From NCBI GenBank assembly GCA_017468425.1, contig JAFUIO010000014.1, positions 1-58,338 on the forward strand: a stretch of 58,338 nt of DNA, read 5' to 3'. The notes under the pieces were generated by a model. That model saw nothing but the letters and a program-made list of their open reading frames with translations, did no database searches and had not been told where the DNA came from. Source of the stretch: Clostridia bacterium (GTDB lineage: Bacteria > Bacillota > Clostridia > Oscillospirales > Acutalibacteraceae). Shown here in pieces: positions 27,182 through 35,599 of this stretch; the first letter of the stretch is position 1; each line of letters opens with the position of its first letter. A program made the translations under genes and the position numbers.

Positions 27182-28726
27182 ATGGCAATGCTTACTCCCA
27201 ATAAAATTAAAGGATATCAGTTTCAGCAGGCCGGAAGAGGCACATACAAGTCAGAAGAAGTTGACGATTTTCTCGGTCAGGTTGTTGAATCATACGAACA
27301 GGTTTTCAAAGAAAACGGAGAGCTTGTAAAAAAACTCAGCATTCTTGCAACTAAGCTTGACGAATACAGAAAAGAAGAAACAAGTGTTCGCAAAGCTCTT
27401 ATGAATGCTCAGGCTTTTATTGATAAAATGGTTGAAGACGCAAATAAGGAAGCAAAGAAAATTGTTGCTGATGCTCAGGAAAGAGCAAAAAATGTGGATT
27501 CAATCACTAATGCAAAAATCAAAGTAATGGTTGACGAAGTTGAAGGTAATATGCGCAGAGCGTATGACAAAGCAACCGCAAAAGCAAAACAAACAAGAGA
27601 AGATGCAATGAAAGAGGCAGAAACACTTCTTCTTGAAGCACGCGACAAGGCTGATAAGATTGTTGAAAGTGCAAAAAAGGAAGCTGCAACTATCATCACA
27701 GGTGCCACAACTAACGCACTTAAGGATGCAGAAACGCTTAAAGCGGAAATTGAAAAAGAAAAAGAACTTCTCGATTGCATTAAAGATACATCAAATCAGT
27801 TCAAAAAAGAGCTTATTGTTCTTTATGAAAGACAGATTAAAACTGTTGAACAGATGCCTGATTTCAATCTCGATAAAACACTTGAGGATGAATATAACAA
27901 CATAACAGGTGTAAATGATGAACCCAGCGAAGAAGTTAAAAATATCGTTGAAACATTCGTTGAAAACGATGATAACTATTTTGATGCAGAAGAGCTCATC
28001 AGAGAATACGCTGTGAAAGACGGCGACGAAAGTTCTGCATTCGGATTTAATTTCAACTATGATGAAGACGATGCAGATAAAGAAGACGATGATGTTTTCT
28101 CTTTTGACCTTGATGAAGAAGAAACGGAGGCAATTGAGAAAGAAGTTGAAGATGCTGTAGAAAAAGAAATCAGCGACGACATAAAAAATAAAGAAGCAGA
28201 AATTGAAGCGGAAATTGAGAAAGAACTTGAAGAAAGTTCAGATGATGATATTTCTGTTGAAGCTGATGCTGATGAATACGAGGATATTTTCTCTGATTCA
28301 GGCAGCAGCGAAGGTTTCAGATTTACTGCTGAAGATTTAGATGAAATTGAAGATGCTGAACAGGAAACAGAAGAAAATCTTGCTGCAGATGATATGGACA
28401 TTTTTTCAGAAGATGCAGATGAGAGAGATATCCCCATCACAAAATCACAGCGTCATAAAAGGTTTGATATAGCTTTTTCAGACGACGATGCAGTGAAAAT
28501 TGAAAAGGACGAAAACCTGTTCCTGTCACAGGAAACCGAAGTAGAAGAAGAGGAAGAGGGCTTTAAGCTTTTCAACGATATTGATGTTGATGAAAATGAA
28601 GGCTTCAGAATCGAAATCAACGATGATGAAGTTGAAGCAGAGGCTGATGAGGTTTTCGGAAAACCGGAAGACGATGACGACAGCGAAGGCTTCAGTTTCC
28701 TTAAAAATATTTTTGGTAAAAAATAA
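27182..28726 (+). CDS. divIVA: DivIVA-domain protein with long acidic C-terminus
   Basis: A 514-residue protein. The N-terminal DivIVA motif (MLTPNKIKGYQF, then RGTYKSEEVDDFL) inserts at curved membranes of poles and septum. Residues ~35-240 are long coiled coil rich in Ala/Glu/Lys. The final ~270 residues are highly acidic with runs such as EDDADKEDDD and end in FSFLKNIFGKK. Ordinary DivIVA proteins are 150-250 residues long, so the acidic tail is an extension of unknown role. Of several close ATGs I use 27182, with GGGTGGG just upstream; 27176 or 27188 are possible. It is followed after 26 bases by lspA. Confidence 0.88.
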   Translation: MAMLTPNKIKGYQFQQAGRGTYKSEEVDDFLGQVVESYEQVFKENGELVKKLSILATKLDEYRKEETSVRKALMNAQAFIDKMVEDANKEAKKIVADAQERAKNVDSITNAKIKVMVDEVEGNMRRAYDKATAKAKQTREDAMKEAETLLLEARDKADKIVESAKKEAATIITGATTNALKDAETLKAEIEKEKELLDCIKDTSNQFKKELIVLYERQIKTVEQMPDFNLDKTLEDEYNNITGVNDEPSEEVKNIVETFVENDDNYFDAEELIREYAVKDGDESSAFGFNFNYDEDDADKEDDDVFSFDLDEEETEAIEKEVEDAVEKEISDDIKNKEAEIEAEIEKELEESSDDDISVEADADEYEDIFSDSGSSEGFRFTAEDLDEIEDAEQETEENLAADDMDIFSEDADERDIPITKSQRHKRFDIAFSDDDAVKIEKDENLFLSQETEVEEEEEGFKLFNDIDVDENEGFRIEINDDEVEAEADEVFGKPEDDDDSEGFSFLKNIFGKK

Positions 28727-28752
28727 AACTAATATCGGAGGATCAGACAAAA

Positions 28753-29259
28753 ATGTTACAGCTTGTGTCAATACTTTGTATAGCGGTACTTGTTGCTGCT
28801 GACCAGCTGATAAAAATGGTTGTTGAGGATCGTCTGATGCCTGTCGGAAGTATAGATTTTATTCCCGGAATAATCGAGTGGAATTATACCGAAAACACAG
28901 GTGCTGCTTTCAGTATAATGGAAAATCATACAGAAATACTGTCGGTTTTCACTCTTGTAATCATAGTTTTGGGGCTTATATATCTGCTTTCTGGCAGAAT
29001 CAAAAATAAAGTTCTCGTTGCCGCTGCCATACTTGTGCTTTCAGGCGGATTAGGAAATCTTATTGACAGAATTTTCCGCGGCAGTGAATTGTTCCATGGT
29101 TATGTAGTGGATTATATAAAACTTTTATTTGTTGATTTTGCTATATTCAATTTTGCAGATTGTCTTGTATGTGTCGGTGCAGGCATAATAATTATTTATA
29201 TGCTTGTTGACACATTCAGGAGTTCATCCGATAAAAAGAAAGGTCAGAAAAATGGTTGA
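28753..29259 (+). CDS. lspA: Lipoprotein signal peptidase LspA
   Basis: A 168-residue membrane aspartyl protease that removes signal peptides from prolipoproteins after lipidation. Four membrane spans are visible. The two catalytic aspartates lie in GNLIDR and FNFADC, and NYTENTGAAFS is the family signature. The ATG at 28753 has CGGAGG about ten bases ahead. Its tail overlaps the start of rluD by eight bases, so they are coupled. Lipoproteins in this window that would need it include the zinc-binding protein at 38324 and the small lipoprotein at 34407. Confidence 0.96.
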   Translation: MLQLVSILCIAVLVAADQLIKMVVEDRLMPVGSIDFIPGIIEWNYTENTGAAFSIMENHTEILSVFTLVIIVLGLIYLLSGRIKNKVLVAAAILVLSGGLGNLIDRIFRGSELFHGYVVDYIKLLFVDFAIFNFADCLVCVGAGIIIIYMLVDTFRSSSDKKKGQKNG

Positions 29260-30172
29260 TGCGTTTATTTTCAGCGTAAGTGAAGAAGATTCAGGCCAGA
29301 GAATAGATAAGCTTGTATCGGCAAAATGCGAGTCGCTCACACGCTCTTATGTGCAGAAACTGATAGAAAATTCTGACGTGCTTGTGAATTCGAAACCTGT
29401 CGGCAAAAATGCAAAAGTCAGTGCAGGAGATGTTGTGGCAGTAAAGTCAACAGAGCCGGTAAAACCTGATATTATTGCGCAGGATATACCGCTTGATATC
29501 AGATATGAAGACAATTGCCTTCTGGTTGTTAATAAACCTAAAGGAATGGTCGTTCATCCTGCCGCAGGTAACTATGATGGTACACTTGTCAATGCGTTGA
29601 TGCACCATTGCGGTGACAGCTTATCAGGCATTAACGGTGTTGCACGTCCCGGGATTGTCCACAGAATCGATAAAAATACAAGCGGATTGCTCATTGTGGC
29701 TAAAAATGATTTGGCTCATCTTAATCTGGCAGAACAAATCAAGGCCCATTCTTTTGACAGAGAGTATCAGGCGATAGTTTATGGGCATCTTAAAGAATAT
29801 AAAGGCACAATAAATGCACCGATAGGAAGAAGTCCGAACAACCGTTTACAAATGTGTGTAACAGATAAAAATTCAAAGAATGCTGTAACACATTACGAAG
29901 TTATAGAAGAATATAAAGATTTTACGCACGTAAAACTGATTCTTGAAACGGGCAGAACCCATCAGATCAGAGTGCATATGAAATATATCGGTCACCCCGT
30001 TGCGGGCGATGATGTTTACGGACCGACAAAGGTTATTAAAGAGCTTGGAGGGCAGTGTCTGCATGCAGCAGTTATTGGCTTCAGACATCCTGCAAGCGGC
30101 GAAAAGATAAAAATTACAAGCGAATTACCTGAATATTTTACAAATTTTCTGGGTAAGATTGCTAAAAACTGA
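29252..30172 (+). CDS. RluD-type 23S rRNA pseudouridine synthase
   Basis: A 306-residue RluA/RluD-family enzyme. It has an N-terminal S4 RNA-binding domain (~10-70) and a catalytic domain with HRIDKNTSG, which contains the catalytic aspartate, and GRTHQIRVHMKYIGHP. The ATG at 29252 overlaps the end of lspA, as in the conserved lspA-rluD pair (ylyB in Bacillus). The specific uridines cannot be told from sequence. The longer in-frame ORF from 29204 lies inside lspA and is rejected. Confidence 0.93.
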   Translation: MVDAFIFSVSEEDSGQRIDKLVSAKCESLTRSYVQKLIENSDVLVNSKPVGKNAKVSAGDVVAVKSTEPVKPDIIAQDIPLDIRYEDNCLLVVNKPKGMVVHPAAGNYDGTLVNALMHHCGDSLSGINGVARPGIVHRIDKNTSGLLIVAKNDLAHLNLAEQIKAHSFDREYQAIVYGHLKEYKGTINAPIGRSPNNRLQMCVTDKNSKNAVTHYEVIEEYKDFTHVKLILETGRTHQIRVHMKYIGHPVAGDDVYGPTKVIKELGGQCLHAAVIGFRHPASGEKIKITSELPEYFTNFLGKIAKN

Positions 30173-30187
30173 CGGAGGTGGCTAATT

Positions 30188-31030
30188 TTGGAGTCAGCAA
30201 CAAAAAAACAACTCAAAATCAAAGCATGTAAGGTCAGAATGGGTATAGTTGAAGGTGTGTTCAATGCTAAATCGGGACATCCCGGTGGCTCACTTTCAGT
30301 AGCGGATATTATGACTTATCTCTATTTTAATGAAATGAGAATAGACCCTAAAAACCCTGCAGATGAAAACCGTGACCGCTTTGTTCTTTCAAAAGGTCAT
30401 ACAGCACCTGCACTGTATGCTTGCCTTGCACACAGAGGATTTTTCCCTGTAGAAGAGCTTAAAACTCTCAGAAAAACGGGCTCAATGCTTCAGGGACACC
30501 CCAGTATGAAGAAAACTCCCGGCGTTGATATGAGCACAGGCTCTCTCGGACAGGGTATTTCAACTGCTGCAGGTATGGCACTCGGTGCAAAAATTTCAGG
30601 TAAGGATTTCAGAGTATATACAGTTCTCGGTGACGGCGAAATTCAGGAAGGTCAGGTCTGGGAAGCTGCAATGTATGCAAGCGCAAAGGGACTTGATAAT
30701 CTTGTTGCAGTTATCGATAACAACAATCTTCAGATTGACGGCACTGTTGCTCAGGTTAATTCACCTTATCCCATTCCCGAAAAATTCAAGGCTTTCGGCT
30801 GGAATGTAATTGAAATCTGTGCACATTCTTTTGATGAAATTGAAGCTGCATTTGCTGCTGCAAAAGAATTCAAAGGTAAGCCCACAGCTATTATTGCTAA
30901 GTCAGTAAAAGGTAAAGGCGTAAGTTTTATGGAAGACCAGTGTTCATGGCACGGTAAAGCACCCGGTGCTGAAGAATACGAACAGGCAATGAAAGAACTT
31001 AATGCTGAACTTTTGGAATTGGAGGCATAA
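30188..31030 (+). CDS. Transketolase, N-terminal subunit
   Basis: A 280-residue thiamine-diphosphate-binding half of a split transketolase that moves two-carbon units in the non-oxidative pentose phosphate pathway. The TPP/Mg motif is GDGEIQEGQVWEA through DNNNLQ (~153-178), and SGHPGGSLS and KGHTAPALY are the usual N-terminal blocks. It starts with TTG at 30188, with GGAGGT eight bases upstream. The C-terminal subunit follows after four bases. Split transketolases are normal in Clostridia. Confidence 0.94.
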   Translation: MESATKKQLKIKACKVRMGIVEGVFNAKSGHPGGSLSVADIMTYLYFNEMRIDPKNPADENRDRFVLSKGHTAPALYACLAHRGFFPVEELKTLRKTGSMLQGHPSMKKTPGVDMSTGSLGQGISTAAGMALGAKISGKDFRVYTVLGDGEIQEGQVWEAAMYASAKGLDNLVAVIDNNNLQIDGTVAQVNSPYPIPEKFKAFGWNVIEICAHSFDEIEAAFAAAKEFKGKPTAIIAKSVKGKGVSFMEDQCSWHGKAPGAEEYEQAMKELNAELLELEA

Positions 31031-31034
31031 GAAT

Positions 31035-31982
31035 ATGGCAGATGTAATTAAAAAAGCAACCAGAGAAGCGTACGGTGCTTCTTTAGCAGAACTCGGTGCA
31101 GTTAATGAAAAAGTTATAGTTCTTGATGCCGACCTTGCAGAAGCAACAAAAACAGGTATGTTCAAAAAAGCTTTTCCTGAAAGATTTTTTGACACAGGTA
31201 TTGCAGAGAGCAATATGATGGGTATTGCAGGCGGTCTTGCAACAACAGGTTATACAGTATTTGCAAGTTCTTTTGCAATGTTTGCTGCAGGCAGAGCTTT
31301 TGAGCAGGTAAGAAATACAATCGGCTATCCCGGACTTAATGTTAAAATCGGCGCAACTCACGCAGGTATTTCTGTAGGTGAAGATGGTGCAAGCCATCAG
31401 TGTTGCGAAGATATCGCACTTATGAGAACCATTCCCGGAATGACAATTGTAAATCCTGCTGATGATGTTGAAGCAAGAGCAGCTGTTTTTGCAGCAGCAG
31501 AGAAAAACGGACCTTTCTATCTCCGTTTCGGCAGACTTGCAACTCCCAGAATTTATGATGAAAATTATAAATTTGAACTCGGCAAAGGTGTACAGCTTAA
31601 AGAAGGTACAGATGTTACAATCATAGCAACAGGACTTATGGTGAATGAAGCTCTTATTGCTGCTGAAAATCTTGAAAAAGAAGGCATCAGCGCAGCAGTT
31701 GTGAACATTCATACTATTAAACCTATTGACAGAGATATTATAGTGAAAGCAGCAGAAAAAACAGGTTGCATAGTAACAAGTGAAGAACACAGTGTTATCG
31801 GTGGTCTTGGCTCAGCAGTAAGCGAAGTTGTTACAGAAACTGTTCCTGTTCCTGTTGTTAAACACGGTGTTTATGATGAATTCGGTCAGTCAGGTCCTGC
31901 TGTTGAACTTCTTAAAGTTTACGGACTTGATGCTGAAAATATTGCGAAGAAAGCAAAAGAAGCTATCGCACTTAAAAAATAA
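31035..31982 (+). CDS. Transketolase, C-terminal subunit
   Basis: A 315-residue protein with the pyrimidine-binding domain (~1-165; catalytic Glu in TGIAESNMMGIAGG) and the C-terminal transketolase domain (~180-310). It pairs with the N-terminal half encoded immediately upstream. The ATG at 31035 follows GGAGG inside the end of the previous gene; the ORF start at 31002 lies within that gene. It closes the long operon and is followed by a terminator hairpin at 32021. Confidence 0.94.
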   Translation: MADVIKKATREAYGASLAELGAVNEKVIVLDADLAEATKTGMFKKAFPERFFDTGIAESNMMGIAGGLATTGYTVFASSFAMFAAGRAFEQVRNTIGYPGLNVKIGATHAGISVGEDGASHQCCEDIALMRTIPGMTIVNPADDVEARAAVFAAAEKNGPFYLRFGRLATPRIYDENYKFELGKGVQLKEGTDVTIIATGLMVNEALIAAENLEKEGISAAVVNIHTIKPIDRDIIVKAAEKTGCIVTSEEHSVIGGLGSAVSEVVTETVPVPVVKHGVYDEFGQSGPAVELLKVYGLDAENIAKKAKEAIALKK

Positions 31983-32020
31983 AATATTTTTCCGCCAAGT
32001 TTCGGCAGAATATATAACAC

Positions 32021-32060
32021 AAATTCCTTATCATATAATGGTAAGGAATTTTTTATTTTT
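32021..32060 (+). terminator. Terminator or attenuator between transketolase and spoIIAA
   Basis: A 10-bp perfect stem (32021-32030 with 32042-32051) has an 11-base loop and is followed by TTTATTTTT. The T-run ends right at the AAAGGAGG of spoIIAA, 16 bases before its ATG, so the hairpin also lies in any spoIIA leader transcribed from upstream. Confidence 0.8.
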
Positions 32061-32075
32061 AAAGGAGGTATTCAG

Positions 32076-32387
32076 ATGGTATTTGATTATTCAGATAATG
32101 TTCTGACTGCATTTATCGACGGAGAAATTGACCACCATACTGCAACAGCAATAAGAGAAGCAATAGATGAAAGAATTTTAAAGGACAAGCCTTGTGTTCT
32201 CAGACTTGATTATGGTGGTGTAACCTTTATGGATAGCTCAGGTATCGGTCTGATTATGGGCAGATATAAGCTTATCACATCGTGTTCAGGTAAAATTGAG
32301 GTAACGAATATTCCTCGTAATATGGCAAAGGTTGTTAAACTATCAGGTGTCGAAAAGCTCGGCAGAATAACAATAAAGGAGAATTAA
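32076..32387 (+). CDS. spoIIAA: Anti-sigma F factor antagonist SpoIIAA
   Basis: A 103-residue STAS-domain protein. Unphosphorylated SpoIIAA frees sigma-F from SpoIIAB in the forespore. The phosphorylated serine should be Ser55 in FMDSSGIGLIMGRYK, equal to Ser58 in Bacillus. AAAGGAGG stands seven bases before the ATG. It is followed one base later by spoIIAB, giving the canonical three-gene operon. The kinase and phosphatase partners other than SpoIIAB are not in the window. Confidence 0.96.
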   Translation: MVFDYSDNVLTAFIDGEIDHHTATAIREAIDERILKDKPCVLRLDYGGVTFMDSSGIGLIMGRYKLITSCSGKIEVTNIPRNMAKVVKLSGVEKLGRITIKEN

Positions 32388-32388
32388 A

Positions 32389-32820
32389 ATGAAGGCAATA
32401 AACACAATGAAACTGGAAATTGAAAGTCGCTCTGTCAACGAGAGTTTTGCTCGTGTGGCAGTAGCAGCTTTTGTGTCTCAGCTTGACCCGACAATTGAAG
32501 AATTGGGCGATATCAAAACCGCTGTAAGCGAGGCGGTTACGAATTCAATAGTGCATGGATATAAAGAAATGAAAGGGAAAATTTACATAACTGTATTCAT
32601 TTATGAAAATGCACAGATAAGAATAAAAATCAGAGACAAAGGGTGCGGTATTGAAAATATTGAAGAAGCAATGCAACCTCTTTTTACAACAATGGGCGGA
32701 GAAAGAGCAGGTCTTGGTTTTGCGGTTATGCAGAGTTTTACCGACAGGGTCAAAGTTATCTCAACTGTGGGAAAAGGCACAACAGTAACGCTCGAAAAGA
32801 AAATTAACGGAAGATTTTAA
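32389..32820 (+). CDS. spoIIAB: Anti-sigma F factor and serine kinase SpoIIAB
   Basis: A 143-residue GHKL-type kinase that binds sigma-F and phosphorylates SpoIIAA. The N box is AVSEAVTNSIVHGY (~44-57), with the ATP-lid regions IRDKGCGIEN and GLGFAVMQSF. Size and order are standard. The stop at 32818-32820 directly abuts the sigF start codon. Confidence 0.96.
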   Translation: MKAINTMKLEIESRSVNESFARVAVAAFVSQLDPTIEELGDIKTAVSEAVTNSIVHGYKEMKGKIYITVFIYENAQIRIKIRDKGCGIENIEEAMQPLFTTMGGERAGLGFAVMQSFTDRVKVISTVGKGTTVTLEKKINGRF

Positions 32821-33489
32821 GTGATGGTAAGTGAAGTTTCAAGAAGCAGTATCATTGAAAACAATATAGGTCTTGTGCACTCCTGTGCAAATAAATTCAG
32901 GGGCAGAGGAGTGGAGTATGACGATTTGTTTCAGGCAGGGTGCGTAGGTCTCATAAAAGCGGCTGATGGTTTTGATGCGGAAAGGGGTTTTTCTTTTTCC
33001 ACATACGCTGTACCAGTAATACTCGGAGAAATCAAAAGGATTTTCCGCGATGGCGGCACAGTAAAAGTATCACGTTCAATGAAAGAAAAAATCAGAGTTG
33101 CCTTAAAAGAAAAAGAAAAACTTGCAGAAACGCTCGGCTACGAGCCGACAGTGAGCCAATTGGCAGAAAAGCTTAATCTGTCTCTTGCAGAAACAGCAGA
33201 ACTTCTTACAGCGTCAATGCCTGCAGTGTCACTGACAGGTGATGACGAAAATAACGGCAGAGAGCTTGATATACCTGTAGAAGCGCCCGAAGAAAAAATA
33301 TCAGAAATGCTGGCATTACGTCAGACTATTGATACTCTGGAAGAAGAGGAGAGGAAAATAATCGAACTACGTTATTATAAAGGTCTGACACAATCTAAAA
33401 CGGCAGAAATCCTGAATTTATCTCAGGTTCAGATATCAAGAAAAGAAAAAAAGACACTTTTAAAGATGAGAAAAAAGCTTCTTAATTAA
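32821..33489 (+). CDS. sigF: Sporulation sigma factor SigF
   Basis: A 222-residue sigma-70-family factor that directs the first forespore genes. Region 2 (LFQAGCVGLIKAADGFD, FSTYAVPVILGEIKR), region 3 and region 4 with its helix-turn-helix (KGLTQSKTAEILNLSQVQISRKE, residues ~185-210) are visible. The frame opens with GTG at 32821 or ATG at 32824; both have only a weak GGAAG ahead, so translation is probably coupled to spoIIAB. No spoVA genes follow. Its presence shows that the organism carries at least the early forespore programme. Confidence 0.95.
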   Translation: MMVSEVSRSSIIENNIGLVHSCANKFRGRGVEYDDLFQAGCVGLIKAADGFDAERGFSFSTYAVPVILGEIKRIFRDGGTVKVSRSMKEKIRVALKEKEKLAETLGYEPTVSQLAEKLNLSLAETAELLTASMPAVSLTGDDENNGRELDIPVEAPEEKISEMLALRQTIDTLEEEERKIIELRYYKGLTQSKTAEILNLSQVQISRKEKKTLLKMRKKLLN

Positions 33490-33526
33490 ATTTAAATGTT
33501 TTTCAAAACAATTAATACTTTAACAC

Positions 33527-33555
33527 TTGAAAAATATGTATAAGTATGTTACAAT
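33527..33555 (+). promoter_or_regulatory. Promoter of the tyrosine phosphatase gene
   Basis: TTGAAA (33527-33532), 17 bases, TACAAT (33550-33555). It lies just after sigF and 29 bases before the ATG at 33584. Confidence 0.7.
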
Positions 33556-33583
33556 TTTGAAAAATTGTTTCAGAGGATATAAA

Positions 33584-34393
33584 ATGGCAGATAAAAAATA
33601 TATAGTAAAAAGAATACCGCTTAAAAGCCTTAATAATACGCGCGATTTAGGTGGCATAAAAACTGCAGACGGAAGAAGTATTAAATATCATCGTCTTATC
33701 AGAAGCGGTGAACTTGCAAAAATAGCAAGTGAAGATATTGAGGTTCTTAAAAATGAATATGATCTCAGAAAAGTAGTTGATCTGAGAACTGATCTGGAAA
33801 TGGAACACAAGCCCGACCCTGAAATTGAAGGCGTTGAGTTTGAGCATATTCCTTTTGTTGATACAACAACTGTTGGTATAACAAGAGAAAAGAATATTGT
33901 TGTTTCTGCGGTTAAAAAAATCAGAACAATGGATGAATCTCCGGTTCATTATATGGAAAGTATGTATCGTGCGCTTATCACAAAAGAATCGTCAATTGAG
34001 AATGTAAAGAGATTCTTTGAAGTTTTGCTTGAAAATGAAGAAGGCTCTGTTCTTTTTCATTGCAGTGCAGGTAAAGACAGGGTGGGTGCAGCTTGTATGA
34101 TTCTTATGTCAATTCTTGGCGTGCCTCAGTCTTCCATTATAAAAGACTATCTTGCAACACAGAAATTCGGTGAAAAATATAATAAAAAATATGAAACTCT
34201 CGCAAAATGCGTTTCAAAGGACAGCAAGGTATCTGAATATGCAACTGTATTTTTAAGCACCAACAAAAACTTTATTCTCGCAATGTATGATGAAATTGAA
34301 ACACTTTACGGCACAGTTGAAAACTATGCAGAAAAATGTCTTGGTCTCGATTCTGAAAAACAGGAAAAACTCAGAGAGATGTATCTTGAATAA
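33584..34393 (+). CDS. Tyrosine/dual-specificity protein phosphatase
   Basis: A 269-residue cytoplasmic phosphatase of the bacterial Y_phosphatase3 family. The P-loop HCSAGKDRVGAA (~163-174) provides the catalytic cysteine and arginine. The N-terminal NTRDLGGIKTADG and LIRSGEL blocks are typical; relatives include enzymes acting on phosphotyrosine or phosphoinositide-like substrates. The start is the ATG at 33584 after AGAGGA; the ORF extension to 33527 covers the promoter. It is followed by a small lipoprotein gene. The natural substrate cannot be assigned. Confidence 0.9.
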   Translation: MADKKYIVKRIPLKSLNNTRDLGGIKTADGRSIKYHRLIRSGELAKIASEDIEVLKNEYDLRKVVDLRTDLEMEHKPDPEIEGVEFEHIPFVDTTTVGITREKNIVVSAVKKIRTMDESPVHYMESMYRALITKESSIENVKRFFEVLLENEEGSVLFHCSAGKDRVGAACMILMSILGVPQSSIIKDYLATQKFGEKYNKKYETLAKCVSKDSKVSEYATVFLSTNKNFILAMYDEIETLYGTVENYAEKCLGLDSEKQEKLREMYLE

Positions 34394-34406
34394 GGAAGTG
34401 TAATTG

Positions 34407-34928
34407 ATGAAAAAATTAATTTGCGGTCTGATTTCAGTGTGTATGTTGTTTTCTTTGTGTGCTTGTTCATCAGAAGAAAAAACTGAATTACCAACAGAGA
34501 ATAATTATGATGATATTGCACCTGTGCTCGGAGCAGAGGTGGAAAACAGCGAAAATATCGGTTTTTATGCTCTTACTAAAAACGGAACATATTCTTGGGA
34601 GTATATAGATAAAAGCGGCAAAAAAGTCTATGTTGAACACGACGGATATTTTTGCCTCGACGACACGGAAAGCCTCTGTACTTTCACAAGAGAGCAGACA
34701 GGCGGAAGTATTACGCTTAAGTTTTCAGGAAGTGTTTCAGATTATAAAATATATCAAGCGCCCTGTGAAGAAATTGAAAATGATAAAACAAAAATCCTCG
34801 ACGATAAATACCTTGTAAGTACCTCGTCGAAGACAATTACTTTCCCTGAAAGCGGCGAATATTATTATGTTGTAAACGTAAACTACGACCAGGGAGAAGT
34901 ACCTTACGGATTTTTACTTGCAGAATAA
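34407..34928 (+). CDS. Small putative lipoprotein, unknown function
   Basis: A 173-residue protein with an N-terminal lipoprotein signal (hydrophobic ~4-18, lipobox SLCAC), followed by a charged linker and a small beta-rich domain. No family is recognised. It starts 13 bases after the phosphatase stop and probably shares its transcript. A very strong terminator follows. Membrane anchoring is predicted from the lipobox only. Confidence 0.75.
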   Translation: MKKLICGLISVCMLFSLCACSSEEKTELPTENNYDDIAPVLGAEVENSENIGFYALTKNGTYSWEYIDKSGKKVYVEHDGYFCLDDTESLCTFTREQTGGSITLKFSGSVSDYKIYQAPCEEIENDKTKILDDKYLVSTSSKTITFPESGEYYYVVNVNYDQGEVPYGFLLAE

Positions 34929-34931
34929 AAG

Positions 34932-34968
34932 AAAACTGACTTGTATCAATGTAATACAAGTCAGTTTT
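34932..34968. terminator. Bidirectional terminator
   Basis: A 15-bp perfect stem (34932-34946 with 34954-34968), seven-base loop, then a T-run on each strand. It separates the lipoprotein gene from the convergent phosphoribosyltransferase gene. Confidence 0.92.
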
Positions 34969-34977
34969 TTGTTTGTT

Positions 34978-35532
34978 TTATGCTTTTATTGTACCGTCAG
35001 GATTGAAAAGAGGAAGTCTTTCAAGATAGATAATGTCATCTCTGTCTGCGGCACTGCCTTCAGCAAGTACTGCCATTCTGCCGACGATTTCACCGCCTGC
35101 TTTATTCACAAGCTGTTCAACAGCCCACAAAGATTCGCCTGTTGAAATAACATCGTCAACAATAAGAATTCTTTTTCCTTTCATTTTCTCTGCTTCTGCA
35201 GTGTCGAGGAACAGATGCTGAACTTTATCCGTGGTAATTGATTTTACTTCAACGTCGAAAATTCCGCTCATATAAAGCTTGGGATATTTTCTTGCAACAA
35301 AGTATGTGCTATCATTGTTCTGCCTTGCCATTTCGTGGGCAAGAGGAATACCTTTTGCTTCGGCAGTGATAACGTAGTCATATTCGGGTGCTTTCTTTAA
35401 AAGGTCACGTGCACAGGCTTCTGTAAGCTGTGGGGCACCGAAAAGAATAAAAGCACCGATATATAAATCTTCAGTAACTTCGCAAAGGGGCAAAGACCAG
35501 TCTATGCCTGCAATATTCATTTTATAATCCAT
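34978..35532 (-). CDS. Adenine/xanthine-type phosphoribosyltransferase
   Basis: A 184-residue type I phosphoribosyltransferase that joins a purine base to PRPP. The PRPP loop is ILIVDDVISTGES (~122-134), and YVITAEAKGIPLAHEMA is the dimer/PPi-loop region. The family includes Apt and Xpt, and base specificity cannot be decided here. The ATG at 35532 follows GAGGTG. I see no purine riboswitch in the short upstream gap. It would fit base salvage together with the nucleoside hydrolase at 41222. Confidence 0.85.
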   Translation of the reverse strand: MDYKMNIAGIDWSLPLCEVTEDLYIGAFILFGAPQLTEACARDLLKKAPEYDYVITAEAKGIPLAHEMARQNNDSTYFVARKYPKLYMSGIFDVEVKSITTDKVQHLFLDTAEAEKMKGKRILIVDDVISTGESLWAVEQLVNKAGGEIVGRMAVLAEGSAADRDDIIYLERLPLFNPDGTIKA

Positions 35533-35554
35533 TATTACACCTCATTTATAAATT

Positions 35555-35583
35555 AAAAGCGGAACCGTTAAGATTCCGCTTTT
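35555..35583 (-). terminator. Terminator of the alkaline phosphatase gene
   Basis: A 10-bp stem (35555-35564 with 35574-35583); read on the minus strand it is followed by TTAATTTAT after the closing TTTT. It ends the phosphatase transcript before the phosphoribosyltransferase gene. Confidence 0.8.
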
Positions 35584-35599
35584 AGTGGTCGGTAACTTC

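Noticed and set aside
28057..28440. 127-codon Ser-rich open frame on the minus strand
   Set aside because: Mirror image of the acidic DivIVA tail; no ribosome site.
31083..31790. 235-codon open frame on the minus strand
   Set aside because: It lies entirely opposite the transketolase C-terminal gene, has no ribosome site and a Cys/Ser/Asn-rich composition caused by the codon use of the true gene.
32034..32039. TATAAT in the loop of the hairpin before spoIIAA, as a promoter
   Set aside because: No acceptable -35 box stands 16-18 bases upstream, and no sigma-H type boxes are seen.
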